The translations under genes and the position numbers were made by a program. Under the pieces are notes generated by a model. It saw only the letters and a program-made list of their open reading frames with translations, ran no database searches and was not told the origin of the DNA. Of a DNA stretch of 42,121 nucleotides, positions 1 through 8,099 are shown piece after piece. Every line of letters starts with the position of its first letter. The stretch's first letter is position 1. The stretch comes from Lachnospiraceae bacterium (GTDB taxonomy: Bacteria > Bacillota > Clostridia > Lachnospirales > Lachnospiraceae): contig JAAWCE010000063.1 in the NCBI GenBank assembly GCA_022793065.1, positions 1 through 42,121 on the forward strand, read 5' to 3'.

Positions 1-1437
1 ACCTTGACCCTATACAACGGATATGACCATGGTATATTAATTGATGACAGCGATTCGCTATGGTGCTATCTGCCCGGTCAAGGAGCACCGGAACATATTC
101 TGAACTGGGGGGATAGCACCATAGGACTAAAACAGTATACTATAGATGCCATTGGGGTATTGGAGAACAAAAGCTTGTATATTGCTGCGCACAGGCCGTC
201 TCAAGATATAACCTTAGTAAACATATCTAACAAGGATGCTTTGGAAATCACAGAAACTCCAGAAATACAGGTTGTTACTGTAGGAATTCTGAAACAATAT
301 GAGAAAGTGATGGAATTAAGCTTAAATAAAGAAATTGAGGAATATAAAGAGAAAACAGGCCATCAGGCTGAGCTGTGTTCTTATGATTCTGTTTTGGACT
401 TGGAATTGGCTTTGGTCAGAGGTGAAGGACCTGATATAATATGCTTGGGACTATTTGGACTGGATGCAGATATCCTTGCTGCAAAGGGAGTGCTAGAAGA
501 CCTGGAGCCTTACTTTGAGATGAGTAGCAATTTAAAAATGGAAGATCTGCTTTTAGCAGTCAGAGAAGCAGGGACAATAAATGAGAAGTTTAGGTGTGTA
601 ATAGAAAGCTTTGCTATATCAGGTGCATTGGTGAAAGAAGGGATTACAGATAACGGGAGCTGGACAGTGGAAGATTATATCAAATTGGGAGAGGAAAACC
701 CTGATATCCCTTTGTCTCTAGCATATGGTAGTAACAAGGATTGGTATCGTACATCTGTTTTAGATTATATTCTTGAATGGAACAGGATGTGGTATGTGGA
801 TTGGAAAGAAAAGAAATGTTATTTTGATAGTGTCAATTTTGTTTCTTTATTGGAACGAATTAGTCGTCTGGAAATCCACTGGAATGAGAATGAGGATTAT
901 GGAGTTAAAAAAGAAGATTACATGGAACGGGTATTTCAGCAACAGGAACTGGTTGGCGAGTGGAGTGTAGGTGATCCTTCTAGTTTTGTATACTATATGG
1001 AAGCGATGGATACAGAATATGGTTCTTTGGAGCTGGCAGGGTATCCAAGTCAAGAAAAGGGACCTTATTGCAGACTGAAAGCCATCATGTCTCTTGGAAT
1101 AAATAGTGCGTCTTTAAACAAGGATAGGGCATGGCAGTTTTTAGCGTTTTTACTTTCCGAGGATCATCAGAAGGAGATTTCTAGTAATATTCCTGTTCGG
1201 AGTGATTCATTTGAAAACTTTTTAAATACAGAAAAGAATGGTGTATGTTTGTCTGAAAATGAAAAGGAGCTTTTCCGTTACCTTGTGGAACATGCCCATT
1301 GGAAAGCCAATTCGCTTACTGATAAAATTTTGAGTATTATTCATGAAGAGGTAGCACCTGTATGGGCAGGCGACAGGACTGCGGAACAGGCGGCAAATAT
1401 TATCCAAAACAGAGTGTCAGTATACTTAAATGAATAG
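1..1437 (+). CDS. Extracellular solute-binding lipoprotein, C-terminal part (5' end outside window)
   Basis: The frame is open from the first base, so the gene starts upstream; the TTG at position 4 is not a credible start. The visible protein matches the C-terminal two thirds of the downstream 734-residue lipoprotein, with 39 of the last 50 residues identical, so the two genes are tandem paralogues. The first about 90 visible residues are the end of a beta-propeller-like segment. From about visible residue 91 it follows the pattern of family 1 ABC solute-binding proteins, with a final segment (WAGDRTAEQAANIIQNRV) that is typical of Firmicute members. Such proteins bind an extracellular ligand, usually a carbohydrate, and hand it to an ABC permease. 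No permease gene is nearby, so the ligand and partner are unknown. Confidence 0.85.
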   Translation, partial: TLTLYNGYDHGILIDDSDSLWCYLPGQGAPEHILNWGDSTIGLKQYTIDAIGVLENKSLYIAAHRPSQDITLVNISNKDALEITETPEIQVVTVGILKQYEKVMELSLNKEIEEYKEKTGHQAELCSYDSVLDLELALVRGEGPDIICLGLFGLDADILAAKGVLEDLEPYFEMSSNLKMEDLLLAVREAGTINEKFRCVIESFAISGALVKEGITDNGSWTVEDYIKLGEENPDIPLSLAYGSNKDWYRTSVLDYILEWNRMWYVDWKEKKCYFDSVNFVSLLERISRLEIHWNENEDYGVKKEDYMERVFQQQELVGEWSVGDPSSFVYYMEAMDTEYGSLELAGYPSQEKGPYCRLKAIMSLGINSASLNKDRAWQFLAFLLSEDHQKEISSNIPVRSDSFENFLNTEKNGVCLSENEKELFRYLVEHAHWKANSLTDKILSIIHEEVAPVWAGDRTAEQAANIIQNRVSVYLNE

Positions 1438-1912
1438 TATAATGTTGGGTCAAAAGCTCCATCAACTTACCAGGTGCATACGAGGAATTCTGATATAGCG
1501 TTATTTATATTTTGACCTTAACATCATATATTATATAATTAAAATCAACTTTAGACAAGGGGACAGAGTTCTACAAAAAATTTAGAACTCTGTCCCCTTG
1601 TGGAAATGAAAAAAGCAGAATATAATAATTATATACGAAGTGAACCTGCAGGGAATGACGTATAACAGAAGGCAAAAGAGATGTATTGCTTTCTGAAATA
1701 ATGCTGTAAGAACCCCAGATGTAACAGAACCTACAAAAGACAAAGCCATATGGCAGGGTGCAAAAACCATATATAAGGGAAATGAAATTACAGGTAATCT
1801 CTGAAAAGGGAAAGGGGAATATAGAGGTATTGGTTCTGAACCATGAGTGAAAAATGAATAAAATGGGGGCTTAAAATCAAAGAGCTTGTATACCAAAAGG
1901 AGGAATTTAAAA
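1438..1912. other. Intergenic region with palindrome and possible gene remnants
   Basis: This 475-base stretch holds the long palindrome listed separately, and an 8-base inverted pair GGTCAAAA/TTTTGACC at 1448-1455 and 1510-1517. Between 1607 and 1880 several short open stretches in different frames are interrupted by stops. One, around 1717-1803, reads like coding sequence (containing EPTKDKAIWQGAKTIYKG) but has no start or ribosome-binding site. It could be the decayed remains of a gene. I see no intact gene here; the 172-codon minus-strand frame over this region has no supporting signal. Confidence 0.4.
1556..1600. repeat. Perfect 18-bp inverted repeat (REP-like palindrome)
   Basis: The arms at 1556-1573 and 1583-1600 are perfect reverse complements with a 9-base A/T-rich loop. 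The outer part of each arm contains GGGGACAG/CTGTCCCC. No T-run follows on either strand, so it is not a standard intrinsic terminator, although such a hairpin could stop or protect transcripts of the preceding gene. Palindromes with this GGGGACAG core resemble repetitive extragenic palindromes linked to IS200-like (REP) transposases; that link is from memory and no transposase is present here. Confidence 0.7.
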
Positions 1913-2218
1913 ATGAAAAGTAAGATAATTGCACCAATCGTGGCGTCCTTTATGTTATCGTTTGCATTATTGCCCATGAGTGCCGGTGCGGCAGCAGGGG
2001 GAATCTCACCGTTAGGCGCCGGCGGCGGATGCCATTGTGGGGGGATTCGGCAGGAGACAACGGAGACTGTTACAGAGTATATGTATTGTGAGGAACACAA
2101 GGGGGCTTGTGATTTTCATATGACATATGATGTAACATATTATTATTGTTCAAATCCGAACTGCACGGATACATGGTCTGGTCCAAGAGAGCACGTGGTT
2201 TTTGAACATAATTATTAA
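1913..2218 (+). CDS. Small secreted Cys/His-rich protein, unknown function
   Basis: The 101-residue frame starts at ATG 1913, nine bases after AGGAGG (1898-1903). An upstream in-frame TTG at 1886 lacks a ribosome-binding site. Residues 1-25 form a signal peptide with a short basic start, a hydrophobic core and an alanine-rich cleavage region (SAGAAA). The mature part begins Gly/Ala-rich with CHCGG, and then carries spaced Cys and His residues (YCEEHKGAC, DFH, CSNPNC, then two His near the end) that could bind a metal or form disulfides. I do not recognise the family. It lies alone between the two solute-binding lipoproteins. The signal peptide, ribosome-binding site and residue pattern support a real gene, but no role can be assigned. 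Confidence 0.7.
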   Translation: MKSKIIAPIVASFMLSFALLPMSAGAAAGGISPLGAGGGCHCGGIRQETTETVTEYMYCEEHKGACDFHMTYDVTYYYCSNPNCTDTWSGPREHVVFEHNY

Positions 2219-2561
2219 ATAATTAATAGCTTTTCATTACGACAGTAGTGAAAGTAAGATAGGCATCAGGGATATGTAAATATAACAAGGACAAATGTTG
2301 AGTAGGCATCATATATTTAGTGATAGGGCAACTGAGTGCACGAAAAATATTTTATGCCACAAATATGTGTATAAGTGAACGTACTAAGTAGTAGGAAATG
2401 AACAACAAGTGTGGCTGTAGTTTGCTGAAAACTTAAGGTTGATGCAGATTAACAGCCATGTTTGTATTCAGGCATAAGGGATACAGTTTTCACTCTAAAA
2501 ATTTATAAAACAATTTATCTTAGAATATTAAATTGCCATGATATAAGGGGGGATTTTGTTG
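2219..2561. other. Intergenic region, no gene seen
   Basis: A weak hairpin is possible just after the stop codon (about 2231-2255, CTTTTCATTAC with TAGTGAAAG) without a T-run. The rest is A/T-rich with no open frame, RNA gene or clear consensus promoter that I can support, although a promoter for the following lipoprotein gene should lie here. Confidence 0.4.
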
Positions 2562-4766
2562 GTGAAATATATAAAAGTTGTACTTTTGTTGGTGGTTTTC
2601 TTTTTTGCCGTGGGATGTGCAGTACCTAAGGATGTAGACAGTATTGAATCAAATTTCTCATCTGGTCAGGTTCCAGTGGCATCAGTAGAGGGGAAGAATG
2701 CTGAAATATCGAAATCAACTTATAATAGAATGGTAGGAGATATACTCTATTATATTGATTCAAAATGGGATGAGGAAGAAAAAAAATTGAAAAATATCTC
2801 CGTTTATAGGTTGCAGAGGGGCAGCGAGGAATCTGAAATATTGACAGACTTAGGGGATGCAGATTTAATCAGCTTTTTTGCCGACGAAGTTGGGGAAACA
2901 TATTGCTTTTATTCGGAAGAGAAAGAGAATACAGAAAGATTTTATATTAGAAAGATGAATCAGGATAAAGAAGTTGCTTACGATGTGGAAGTTTCCTATA
3001 AGGGCATATCAGGAGGGGAAGGCCCACTGGTTCGTATTGGCACAGTAGCGGCAGGAGAGGCAGACAGAGAGGGGAAAGTATGTCTGGCTGGTACTCAGGG
3101 GGACTTATACCTGTTTAATGAGGAAGGGCAAATTGTGCGTATTGAAAAGGCGCCATGGGATGGTGACACTTACAATGGTTCTACATGCGGTTTGGTAAAC
3201 GCTGGCGAAAACGGGATATATACTTGGATGCTAAATGGGAAAAAAGTATCTTTGCAGAAAGTAAATATGGATGATGGTACAATAGAAAAAGAAATAGAGG
3301 TGAATGTAGAGGGGATAACAAATATATCATTAACGATATATAGCGGTTATGATCGAGGTATATTTATTGCCGATAGCAATAGCCTGTGGAGTTATTTGCC
3401 CAGCAAGGGAGTGTTGGAGTACATTTTGGATTGGGGAGATAGCGCTGTGGGGCTGAGACAGTATATTATAGATGCTATTAGTACATTGGAAGATGGGAGT
3501 TTATATGTAGCGGCGCACAAACCGTCTCAGGATGTGGAGCTGGTACATATTTTTAACAAGGATGTATCAGAAATCCCTGAAACTTCGGAAAGGCAGATTG
3601 TCACTATAGGTGTGCTAAAGCATTTAATGACTGGTAAGAGTAGTTTGGTTATTTTAAAGAACGGAATTGAAGCATATGAGAGGAAGACAGAGTATCAGGT
3701 AGAATTGCATCCTTATGATTCTGTATTTGATTTAGAAATGGATTTGATTAGAGGTGAAGGTCCTGATTTAATCTGCCTTGGAGAGAGTGGTGTGGATGCG
3801 GAAATCCTTGCTGCGAAAGGCGTGTTGGAAGATCTGGAACCTTACTTTGAGGTGAGTGATACTGTAAAAATGGATGATCTGTTGCCAGCAGTACAGGAAG
3901 CGGGAATGATAGATGAAAAATTCAGGTGTGTACACTATGATTTTTGGCTGTCAGGCTTACTGGTGAAGAAAGGAGTTACAGATAATGGCAGCTGGACTGC
4001 AGAAGATTATATTAGGCTTGGAGAGGAAAATCCAGGTATCAGGCTGACTTGGACAGGTAATGATAGGGATTGGTATCGCACTTCTGTCTTGGAAAATCTT
4101 ATCAAGTGGGACAGAGGACATTATGTGGATTGGATAGAGAAGAAGTGCTGCTTTGACAGTGATGATTTTATTTCGCTGGTGGAACGTATCAACAATCTGG
4201 AGATTCAAAGAAATGACGAGGAATATAATACAAGCAAAGAAGCATATATGAACCGGGTTTTTCAAGGGGAGGAATTGACTGGTCGTTGGAGCATTAGTAA
4301 GCCTTCTCAGCTTGTTGACTATATAGAGGCAATGGAAGAGGAATTTGCCTCTTTGGAATTGGCTGGATATCCAACTTGGGAAAAGGAACCATTTTATAAG
4401 TTAGACAGCGAGGCTCCCCTTGGAATAAATAGTGCTTCCTTGAACAAAGAGGCAGCTTGGGGGCTAGTGGAAATATTGCTTTCGGAAGAATTTCAAAAAG
4501 AGGTTAAAGGGAATATTCCAGTCAGGCAGGATGCTTTTTATGCTTTTTATGATAAGGATTATTATGGTAAAACAATATTGTCGGAAGAAGGAAAGGAGCG
4601 TTTCTGCTATCTTGTAGAACATGCTCATTGGACCACGATTTCCTATACTGATAAGATTCTTAATATTGTTGGCGAAGAGGTAGCGCCTGTGTGGGCTGGC
4701 GATAGAACAGCAAAGCAGGCAGCGGATATTATCCAAAACAGAGTGTCAGTATATATGAGTGAATAG
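2562..4766 (+). CDS. Two-domain solute-binding lipoprotein (propeller-like N-terminus plus SBP domain)
   Basis: The gene encodes 734 residues from GTG 2562, chosen because the purine-rich AAGGGGGGA (2545-2553) then has normal spacing; TTG codons at 2556 and 2559 are alternatives. A hydrophobic signal segment ends in AVGC, a slightly atypical lipobox, so the protein is probably lipid-anchored outside the membrane. Residues 40-340 look like repeated beta-strand blades (DLYLFNEEGQIVRI and similar). Residues 345-734 follow family 1 extracellular solute-binding proteins and end in the IIQNRV segment typical of Firmicute members. The length is nearly double that of a plain binding protein because of the N-terminal addition. 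It is paralogous to the gene at the left edge, has no neighbouring ABC permease, and is followed by a strong terminator. Its ligand is unknown. Confidence 0.88.
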   Translation: MKYIKVVLLLVVFFFAVGCAVPKDVDSIESNFSSGQVPVASVEGKNAEISKSTYNRMVGDILYYIDSKWDEEEKKLKNISVYRLQRGSEESEILTDLGDADLISFFADEVGETYCFYSEEKENTERFYIRKMNQDKEVAYDVEVSYKGISGGEGPLVRIGTVAAGEADREGKVCLAGTQGDLYLFNEEGQIVRIEKAPWDGDTYNGSTCGLVNAGENGIYTWMLNGKKVSLQKVNMDDGTIEKEIEVNVEGITNISLTIYSGYDRGIFIADSNSLWSYLPSKGVLEYILDWGDSAVGLRQYIIDAISTLEDGSLYVAAHKPSQDVELVHIFNKDVSEIPETSERQIVTIGVLKHLMTGKSSLVILKNGIEAYERKTEYQVELHPYDSVFDLEMDLIRGEGPDLICLGESGVDAEILAAKGVLEDLEPYFEVSDTVKMDDLLPAVQEAGMIDEKFRCVHYDFWLSGLLVKKGVTDNGSWTAEDYIRLGEENPGIRLTWTGNDRDWYRTSVLENLIKWDRGHYVDWIEKKCCFDSDDFISLVERINNLEIQRNDEEYNTSKEAYMNRVFQGEELTGRWSISKPSQLVDYIEAMEEEFASLELAGYPTWEKEPFYKLDSEAPLGINSASLNKEAAWGLVEILLSEEFQKEVKGNIPVRQDAFYAFYDKDYYGKTILSEEGKERFCYLVEHAHWTTISYTDKILNIVGEEVAPVWAGDRTAKQAADIIQNRVSVYMSE

Positions 4767-4823
4767 TATGAATTAGTGAGTTTAGATAAACAATAACATT
4801 AAATATAAACTATAATATACAAT

Positions 4824-4860
4824 AAAAGGACAACGCTGCTGACAAATCGTTGTCCTTTTT
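4824..4860 (+). terminator. Intrinsic terminator after solute-binding lipoprotein gene
   Basis: A perfect 12-bp stem (AAAAGGACAACG at 4824-4835 with its complement at 4848-4859) is closed by a 12-base loop and merges into a T-run. It ends the lipoprotein transcript and separates it from the sigma factor operon. Confidence 0.9.
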
Positions 4861-4880
4861 GTGTAAAAATCTTTTTCTGT

Positions 4881-4921
4881 ATTCCCAAAGTGGGAATGTA
4901 ACAATATGATTTGAAAAAGTC
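4881..4921 (+). promoter_or_regulatory. Dyad and possible ECF-type promoter upstream of sigma factor gene
   Basis: ATTCCC-N5-GGGAAT forms a 6-bp dyad at 4881-4897. It overlaps TGTAAC (4897-4902), which resembles the AAC-containing -35 element of ECF promoters. GTC follows 16 bases later (4919-4921), where a CGTC-like -10 would be expected. ECF sigma factors often transcribe their own operons, so this is a plausible autoregulatory promoter about 180 bases before the start codon. The match is short and the assignment is tentative. Confidence 0.3.
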
Positions 4922-5104
4922 ACTGTTTATTATAGGCGGAAAACAGAGTTGCCTTCTTTCTTGTTGGGTAAAGGTAGAATTTTAGAATATTTTATTTTAT
5001 ATGGGACATTTTTAAATTTTAGAGCATCTATTGTATGTGAGATAAAATTTGGAGCTCCTATTTCACAAATGATTGCATGAAGGGAGGGAAGGGTTGCAGC
5101 CAAA

Positions 5105-5605
5105 ATGAATCATGAAATTCTTGTTCAAAAAGCTAAAATGGGAAATACGGAAGCATTTACAGAATTGATGAAATTACAAATGCAAAATATGTACCGTACA
5201 GCAAAAGCAATTTTAATGAATGATGAAGATGTGGCAGATGTCATTCAGGATACATTGCTGATTTGCTGGGAAAAATTAAATGAATTAAAAACAGATCGGT
5301 ATTTTAAAACATGGATGACAAAAATTCTGGTTAATAATTGCTATAGTGTTATTAGAAGTAACAGGCGAATTACATATACGGATGAACTGCCTGAAAGGGT
5401 TATTGAAGACAGTGCCGGCAATATTGAATGGCGGGAGGCATTGTCAGCTATTGATGAAAAATATCGTATCGTGCTTGTTTTATTTTATTCTGAAGGTTTT
5501 CGCACAAAAGAAATAGCAAAGATATTGGGGATTACTGACAGCACGGTACGGACAAGGCTTTCAAGAGGAAGGGAACAATTAAGGGAATACTATACCACGG
5601 AATAA
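5105..5605 (+). CDS. ECF-type RNA polymerase sigma factor
   Basis: The 166-residue protein has the two-domain layout of ECF sigma factors. Region 2 spans about residues 10-90 (IQDTLLICWEKL and FKTWMTKILVNNCYSVIRS) and contacts core polymerase and the -10 element. Region 4 spans about 110-162, with the helix-turn-helix EIAKILGITDSTVRTRLSRGR that reads the -35 element. The start is ATG 5105, with an AAGGG about 11 bases upstream. It is followed 31 bases later by a single-pass membrane protein, the usual arrangement for a sigma/anti-sigma pair, and then by a lipoprotein. It probably directs transcription of a small regulon in response to an envelope signal; the signal is not evident. Confidence 0.93.
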   Translation: MNHEILVQKAKMGNTEAFTELMKLQMQNMYRTAKAILMNDEDVADVIQDTLLICWEKLNELKTDRYFKTWMTKILVNNCYSVIRSNRRITYTDELPERVIEDSAGNIEWREALSAIDEKYRIVLVLFYSEGFRTKEIAKILGITDSTVRTRLSRGREQLREYYTTE

Positions 5606-5636
5606 ATGCGGACATTTGAGACAGGAGGTAGGGCTG

Positions 5637-6617
5637 ATGAGTAATAAAAATGAAGAAATTTTATATCAGGATTTGGAAGTGCCTGAAATTGTATGGGAAA
5701 AAGCAAATATGGCTTTTTCACAGATAGGTACGGAGGAAAAAATACAGAATCATGTAAAAGGGGGAAAGCGTAAGAAACTATTCCGTATTCCAAAGGTGGC
5801 TGCCGCTGCCATGATTTGTTGCTGTATATTTGGAACTACTGTGGCTGCAATGGAGATAATCAGCTTATATAAGCAGCGTATGGAAGATATGGAGGAACAG
5901 GAAATAGAAGGATTGTATCAGTTGGCATATGCTGATGAGGCGAACAGCCTTAATCGTCCGTTTATGGCAGAAGAAGGAGAACGTTATCAGGCTTTGACAG
6001 AGGAATATGAAAAAAATGGTCGGTTCCCGGAAAAATCTTTAACAATCATTGCAAAAGCAGAGGATTATAGTGGCCAGGGTGTGGCTATTGAGGCAGGCAC
6101 AAGGACAATTTATCTTCCTGAAGGTTCGCTGAGCGATGAGGAACTTCTGGAGATCATAGATTTCAATCATAAAATGACATACAGTATCTATGAAAAAAAT
6201 CGGGAGCAGATTCTTGCACAGGGCGATTGGGAAAGCCGTATGGAAGCCATGACCGATTGGGATGTTGACAGGATTTATCTGGCTTACTGTGCGTCAAATT
6301 TAGAGACGGGCGGGGGATACAGCAGAGAATTGATTCAGACGGAAAAACAAAGATACGAAGAACTTAATCATCAGTATGAAACCGAGGGTGTTTATGCAGA
6401 GATTGAATTAAATATTATAAAAACAGTGGATGAATATACAGGCAGCAGTGTTGCGTTTTGTGAGGAAAACAGTAGTTATTGCCTTCCTGATGGGGTATTA
6501 ACTGATTATGAAATTTTGCAAATAATAGACTTTGAACATAAAATTCCTTATTGTTTTGACAGAATAAATTATGAAGTAATGATAGGGCTCCGAGAATGTT
6601 ATCCGAAAGCTGAGTGA
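5637..6617 (+). CDS. Probable anti-sigma factor, single-pass membrane protein with duplicated ectodomain
   Basis: The start is ATG 5637, eight bases after AGGAGG (5623-5628), giving 326 residues. Residues 1-45 are cytoplasmic, followed by a basic stretch and one membrane helix at about 55-76 (AAAAMICCCIFGTTVAA). The outer part contains two copies of one unit, about residues 110-190 and 235-315. Each runs YxxL...YE..G, an IIK/IAKA strand, a YLPEG or CLPDG turn, then DEELLEIIDFNHK or DYEILQIIDFEHK and ends near a Tyr-rich segment. Position directly after an ECF sigma gene and the topology suggest it holds the sigma factor inactive at the membrane. I do not see a zinc-binding anti-sigma motif in the N-terminal part, so the role is inferred from context. 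Confidence 0.75.
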   Translation: MSNKNEEILYQDLEVPEIVWEKANMAFSQIGTEEKIQNHVKGGKRKKLFRIPKVAAAAMICCCIFGTTVAAMEIISLYKQRMEDMEEQEIEGLYQLAYADEANSLNRPFMAEEGERYQALTEEYEKNGRFPEKSLTIIAKAEDYSGQGVAIEAGTRTIYLPEGSLSDEELLEIIDFNHKMTYSIYEKNREQILAQGDWESRMEAMTDWDVDRIYLAYCASNLETGGGYSRELIQTEKQRYEELNHQYETEGVYAEIELNIIKTVDEYTGSSVAFCEENSSYCLPDGVLTDYEILQIIDFEHKIPYCFDRINYEVMIGLRECYPKAE

Positions 6618-6682
6618 TAGGAATGTGGCGCTTTTGGAACAGAGATTTATGCAACGACAAACACTTAAAAGGTGAAATTGAT

Positions 6683-7846
6683 ATGGTGACAAATCGTTTA
6701 AGAAGAAGGTTTTCTTTACGAATGGCATTTTTATTATTGATGATGGCGCTAACGGGATGCGGCCGGCAGGAGGACAATGAACAGCAAAGTTTTTTAGCAA
6801 CAGCGGATGGGGCATTGGCGGTTGATCATGGTGAAGCGGATACAGAACATAAAGAAAATGCGGCAGATAGTTCTTGCAGCAATATATCTGCTGAATATTC
6901 CGGCGTAACAGTAACGAGGCTTATAGAAAATTTTGATGGGGGAAACATATCTATTGATGCGCAGGTATGTGCAGATGGAATTGATCAGGTGAGTTGCTAT
7001 CAGTATGTGCCAGAGGTATTTACGGAGGAACATCGGAATAACTTGCTGAAAGAAATGCATCCTGCAGAAACATGGGATGTTTTGGATGCCGTGGTGTACA
7101 GTCCGGAAAATGAAGCATGGGAATTTGTGACGCCCACAGGGAAATCATGGATATATCAGATTATACATTCCGACATACAAGGGGAAGATATTTTAAGTCA
7201 CAGGGAAATTGCCGCAGATAAATTTTCTAACATGAAACATGTATTTCCGGTAATTGATGAAGGCAATGTGATGGATGAGGCTACCTTTGCGATGCTTTTG
7301 AAGGTGGGAGACATTGCACCGGCGGAGATAGAACAGTTTGGCTTGCATGATATCGGTGCCTTAGATAAAAAAGGCAGTTATTCGTGTGAATTTATCCATA
7401 TTTGTGAAACAGAGGATGGACATTTTTTTATAAAGGCTGTATTCAGAAAAATGATAGATGGAATTCCTGTGACAACATGGCATAATTTCAGTACGATAAC
7501 GGGGAATCACAGTCTGTTTCCCATTAAAATATGGGGAAGTCTTTTTTCAGAGGAAGAAATTGGATTAGATAGACCTATTTTGTCGGTAAATGAAGCCGTA
7601 GAAGCCATGCAGGAGCAGATTGATCAGGTTCCGATACAGGAGGAACCGTTAGTCGTTACCAAAATCAGTTTGGAGTATCTGTCGGTTGTTTCTTCTGATG
7701 GAGATTTGTTGATTGTGCCAATTTGGAGGTTTTGGGCGGGAGAAGACGAGAAAGAGCGGAGCTTGAGGAGTGAGGAGGTGATTGCTGTCAATGCGTTAAG
7801 CGGAGAGTTAATATGGGAAAAACGAGAATCGTTTCATGATTTATGA
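6683..7846 (+). CDS. Lipoprotein of the sigma factor operon, unknown function
   Basis: The start is ATG 6683, preceded by AAAAGGTG at normal spacing, giving 387 residues. This start places a basic N-terminus (NRLRRR), a hydrophobic core and the lipobox LTGC in the right order for a lipoprotein. An upstream GTG at 6614 overlaps the preceding stop codon and would add a non-signal-like segment. The mature protein begins with a polar linker and is a mixed alpha/beta chain with no motif I can assign firmly. It faintly recalls the DUF6034-type lipoproteins found near sigma factors in gut Clostridia, but this is a memory-based guess. It ends the sigma operon and may be a ligand-binding or envelope component of the same response. 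Confidence 0.75.
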   Translation: MVTNRLRRRFSLRMAFLLLMMALTGCGRQEDNEQQSFLATADGALAVDHGEADTEHKENAADSSCSNISAEYSGVTVTRLIENFDGGNISIDAQVCADGIDQVSCYQYVPEVFTEEHRNNLLKEMHPAETWDVLDAVVYSPENEAWEFVTPTGKSWIYQIIHSDIQGEDILSHREIAADKFSNMKHVFPVIDEGNVMDEATFAMLLKVGDIAPAEIEQFGLHDIGALDKKGSYSCEFIHICETEDGHFFIKAVFRKMIDGIPVTTWHNFSTITGNHSLFPIKIWGSLFSEEEIGLDRPILSVNEAVEAMQEQIDQVPIQEEPLVVTKISLEYLSVVSSDGDLLIVPIWRFWAGEDEKERSLRSEEVIAVNALSGELIWEKRESFHDL

Positions 7847-7922
7847 TAGATACAATGAACTTTCCATTAACGTTTTAGCTTGTTATAAATTAATGTAATC
7901 AAAGTGCCGGATACATAGACGT

Positions 7923-7966
7923 AAAGCTGATGAATTTGTGATAGGTCACAATTTCATCGGCTTTTT
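7923..7966 (+). terminator. Intrinsic terminator after sigma operon
   Basis: A 19-base stem (7923-7941 with 7946-7964, containing one mismatch and one G-T pair) is closed by a four-base loop and ends in five T. It closes the sigma/anti-sigma/lipoprotein operon. Confidence 0.85.
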
Positions 7967-8021
7967 GCTTTAAAAAATATATGTGGGCGGATGTCCAGAG
8001 GTTATATTGGGTAAATTTTCC

Positions 8022-8050
8022 TTGACGGTATCGTTGACACGTGCTAGAAT
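8022..8050 (+). promoter_or_regulatory. Sigma-A promoter of the PerR-like gene
   Basis: TTGACG (8022-8027) and TAGAAT (8045-8050) are separated by exactly 17 bases. Transcription would start close to the 7-1-7 operator immediately downstream. Confidence 0.8.
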
Positions 8051-8059
8051 AAATTAAAA

Positions 8060-8080
8060 TTAGAATAATTCTAATTCTAA
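8060..8080 (+). promoter_or_regulatory. PerR/Fur-type operator (7-1-7 inverted repeat)
   Basis: TTAGAAT-A-ATTCTAA at 8060-8074 is a perfect 7-1-7 inverted repeat. It agrees with the Bacillus PerR box TTATAATNATTATAA at 13 of 15 positions. A third half-site ATTCTAA follows at 8074-8080. The site covers the expected transcription start, so binding should repress the regulator gene and possibly the chemoreceptor gene behind it. Confidence 0.8.
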
Positions 8081-8099
8081 AATGGCAGGGGTAAAGTGT

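Noticed and set aside
1582..2100. 172-codon minus-strand frame
   Set aside because: It begins inside the signal-peptide gene on the opposite strand, has no ribosome-binding site, and its composition (Phe/Pro-rich, low in charged residues) looks like antisense of noncoding and coding DNA.
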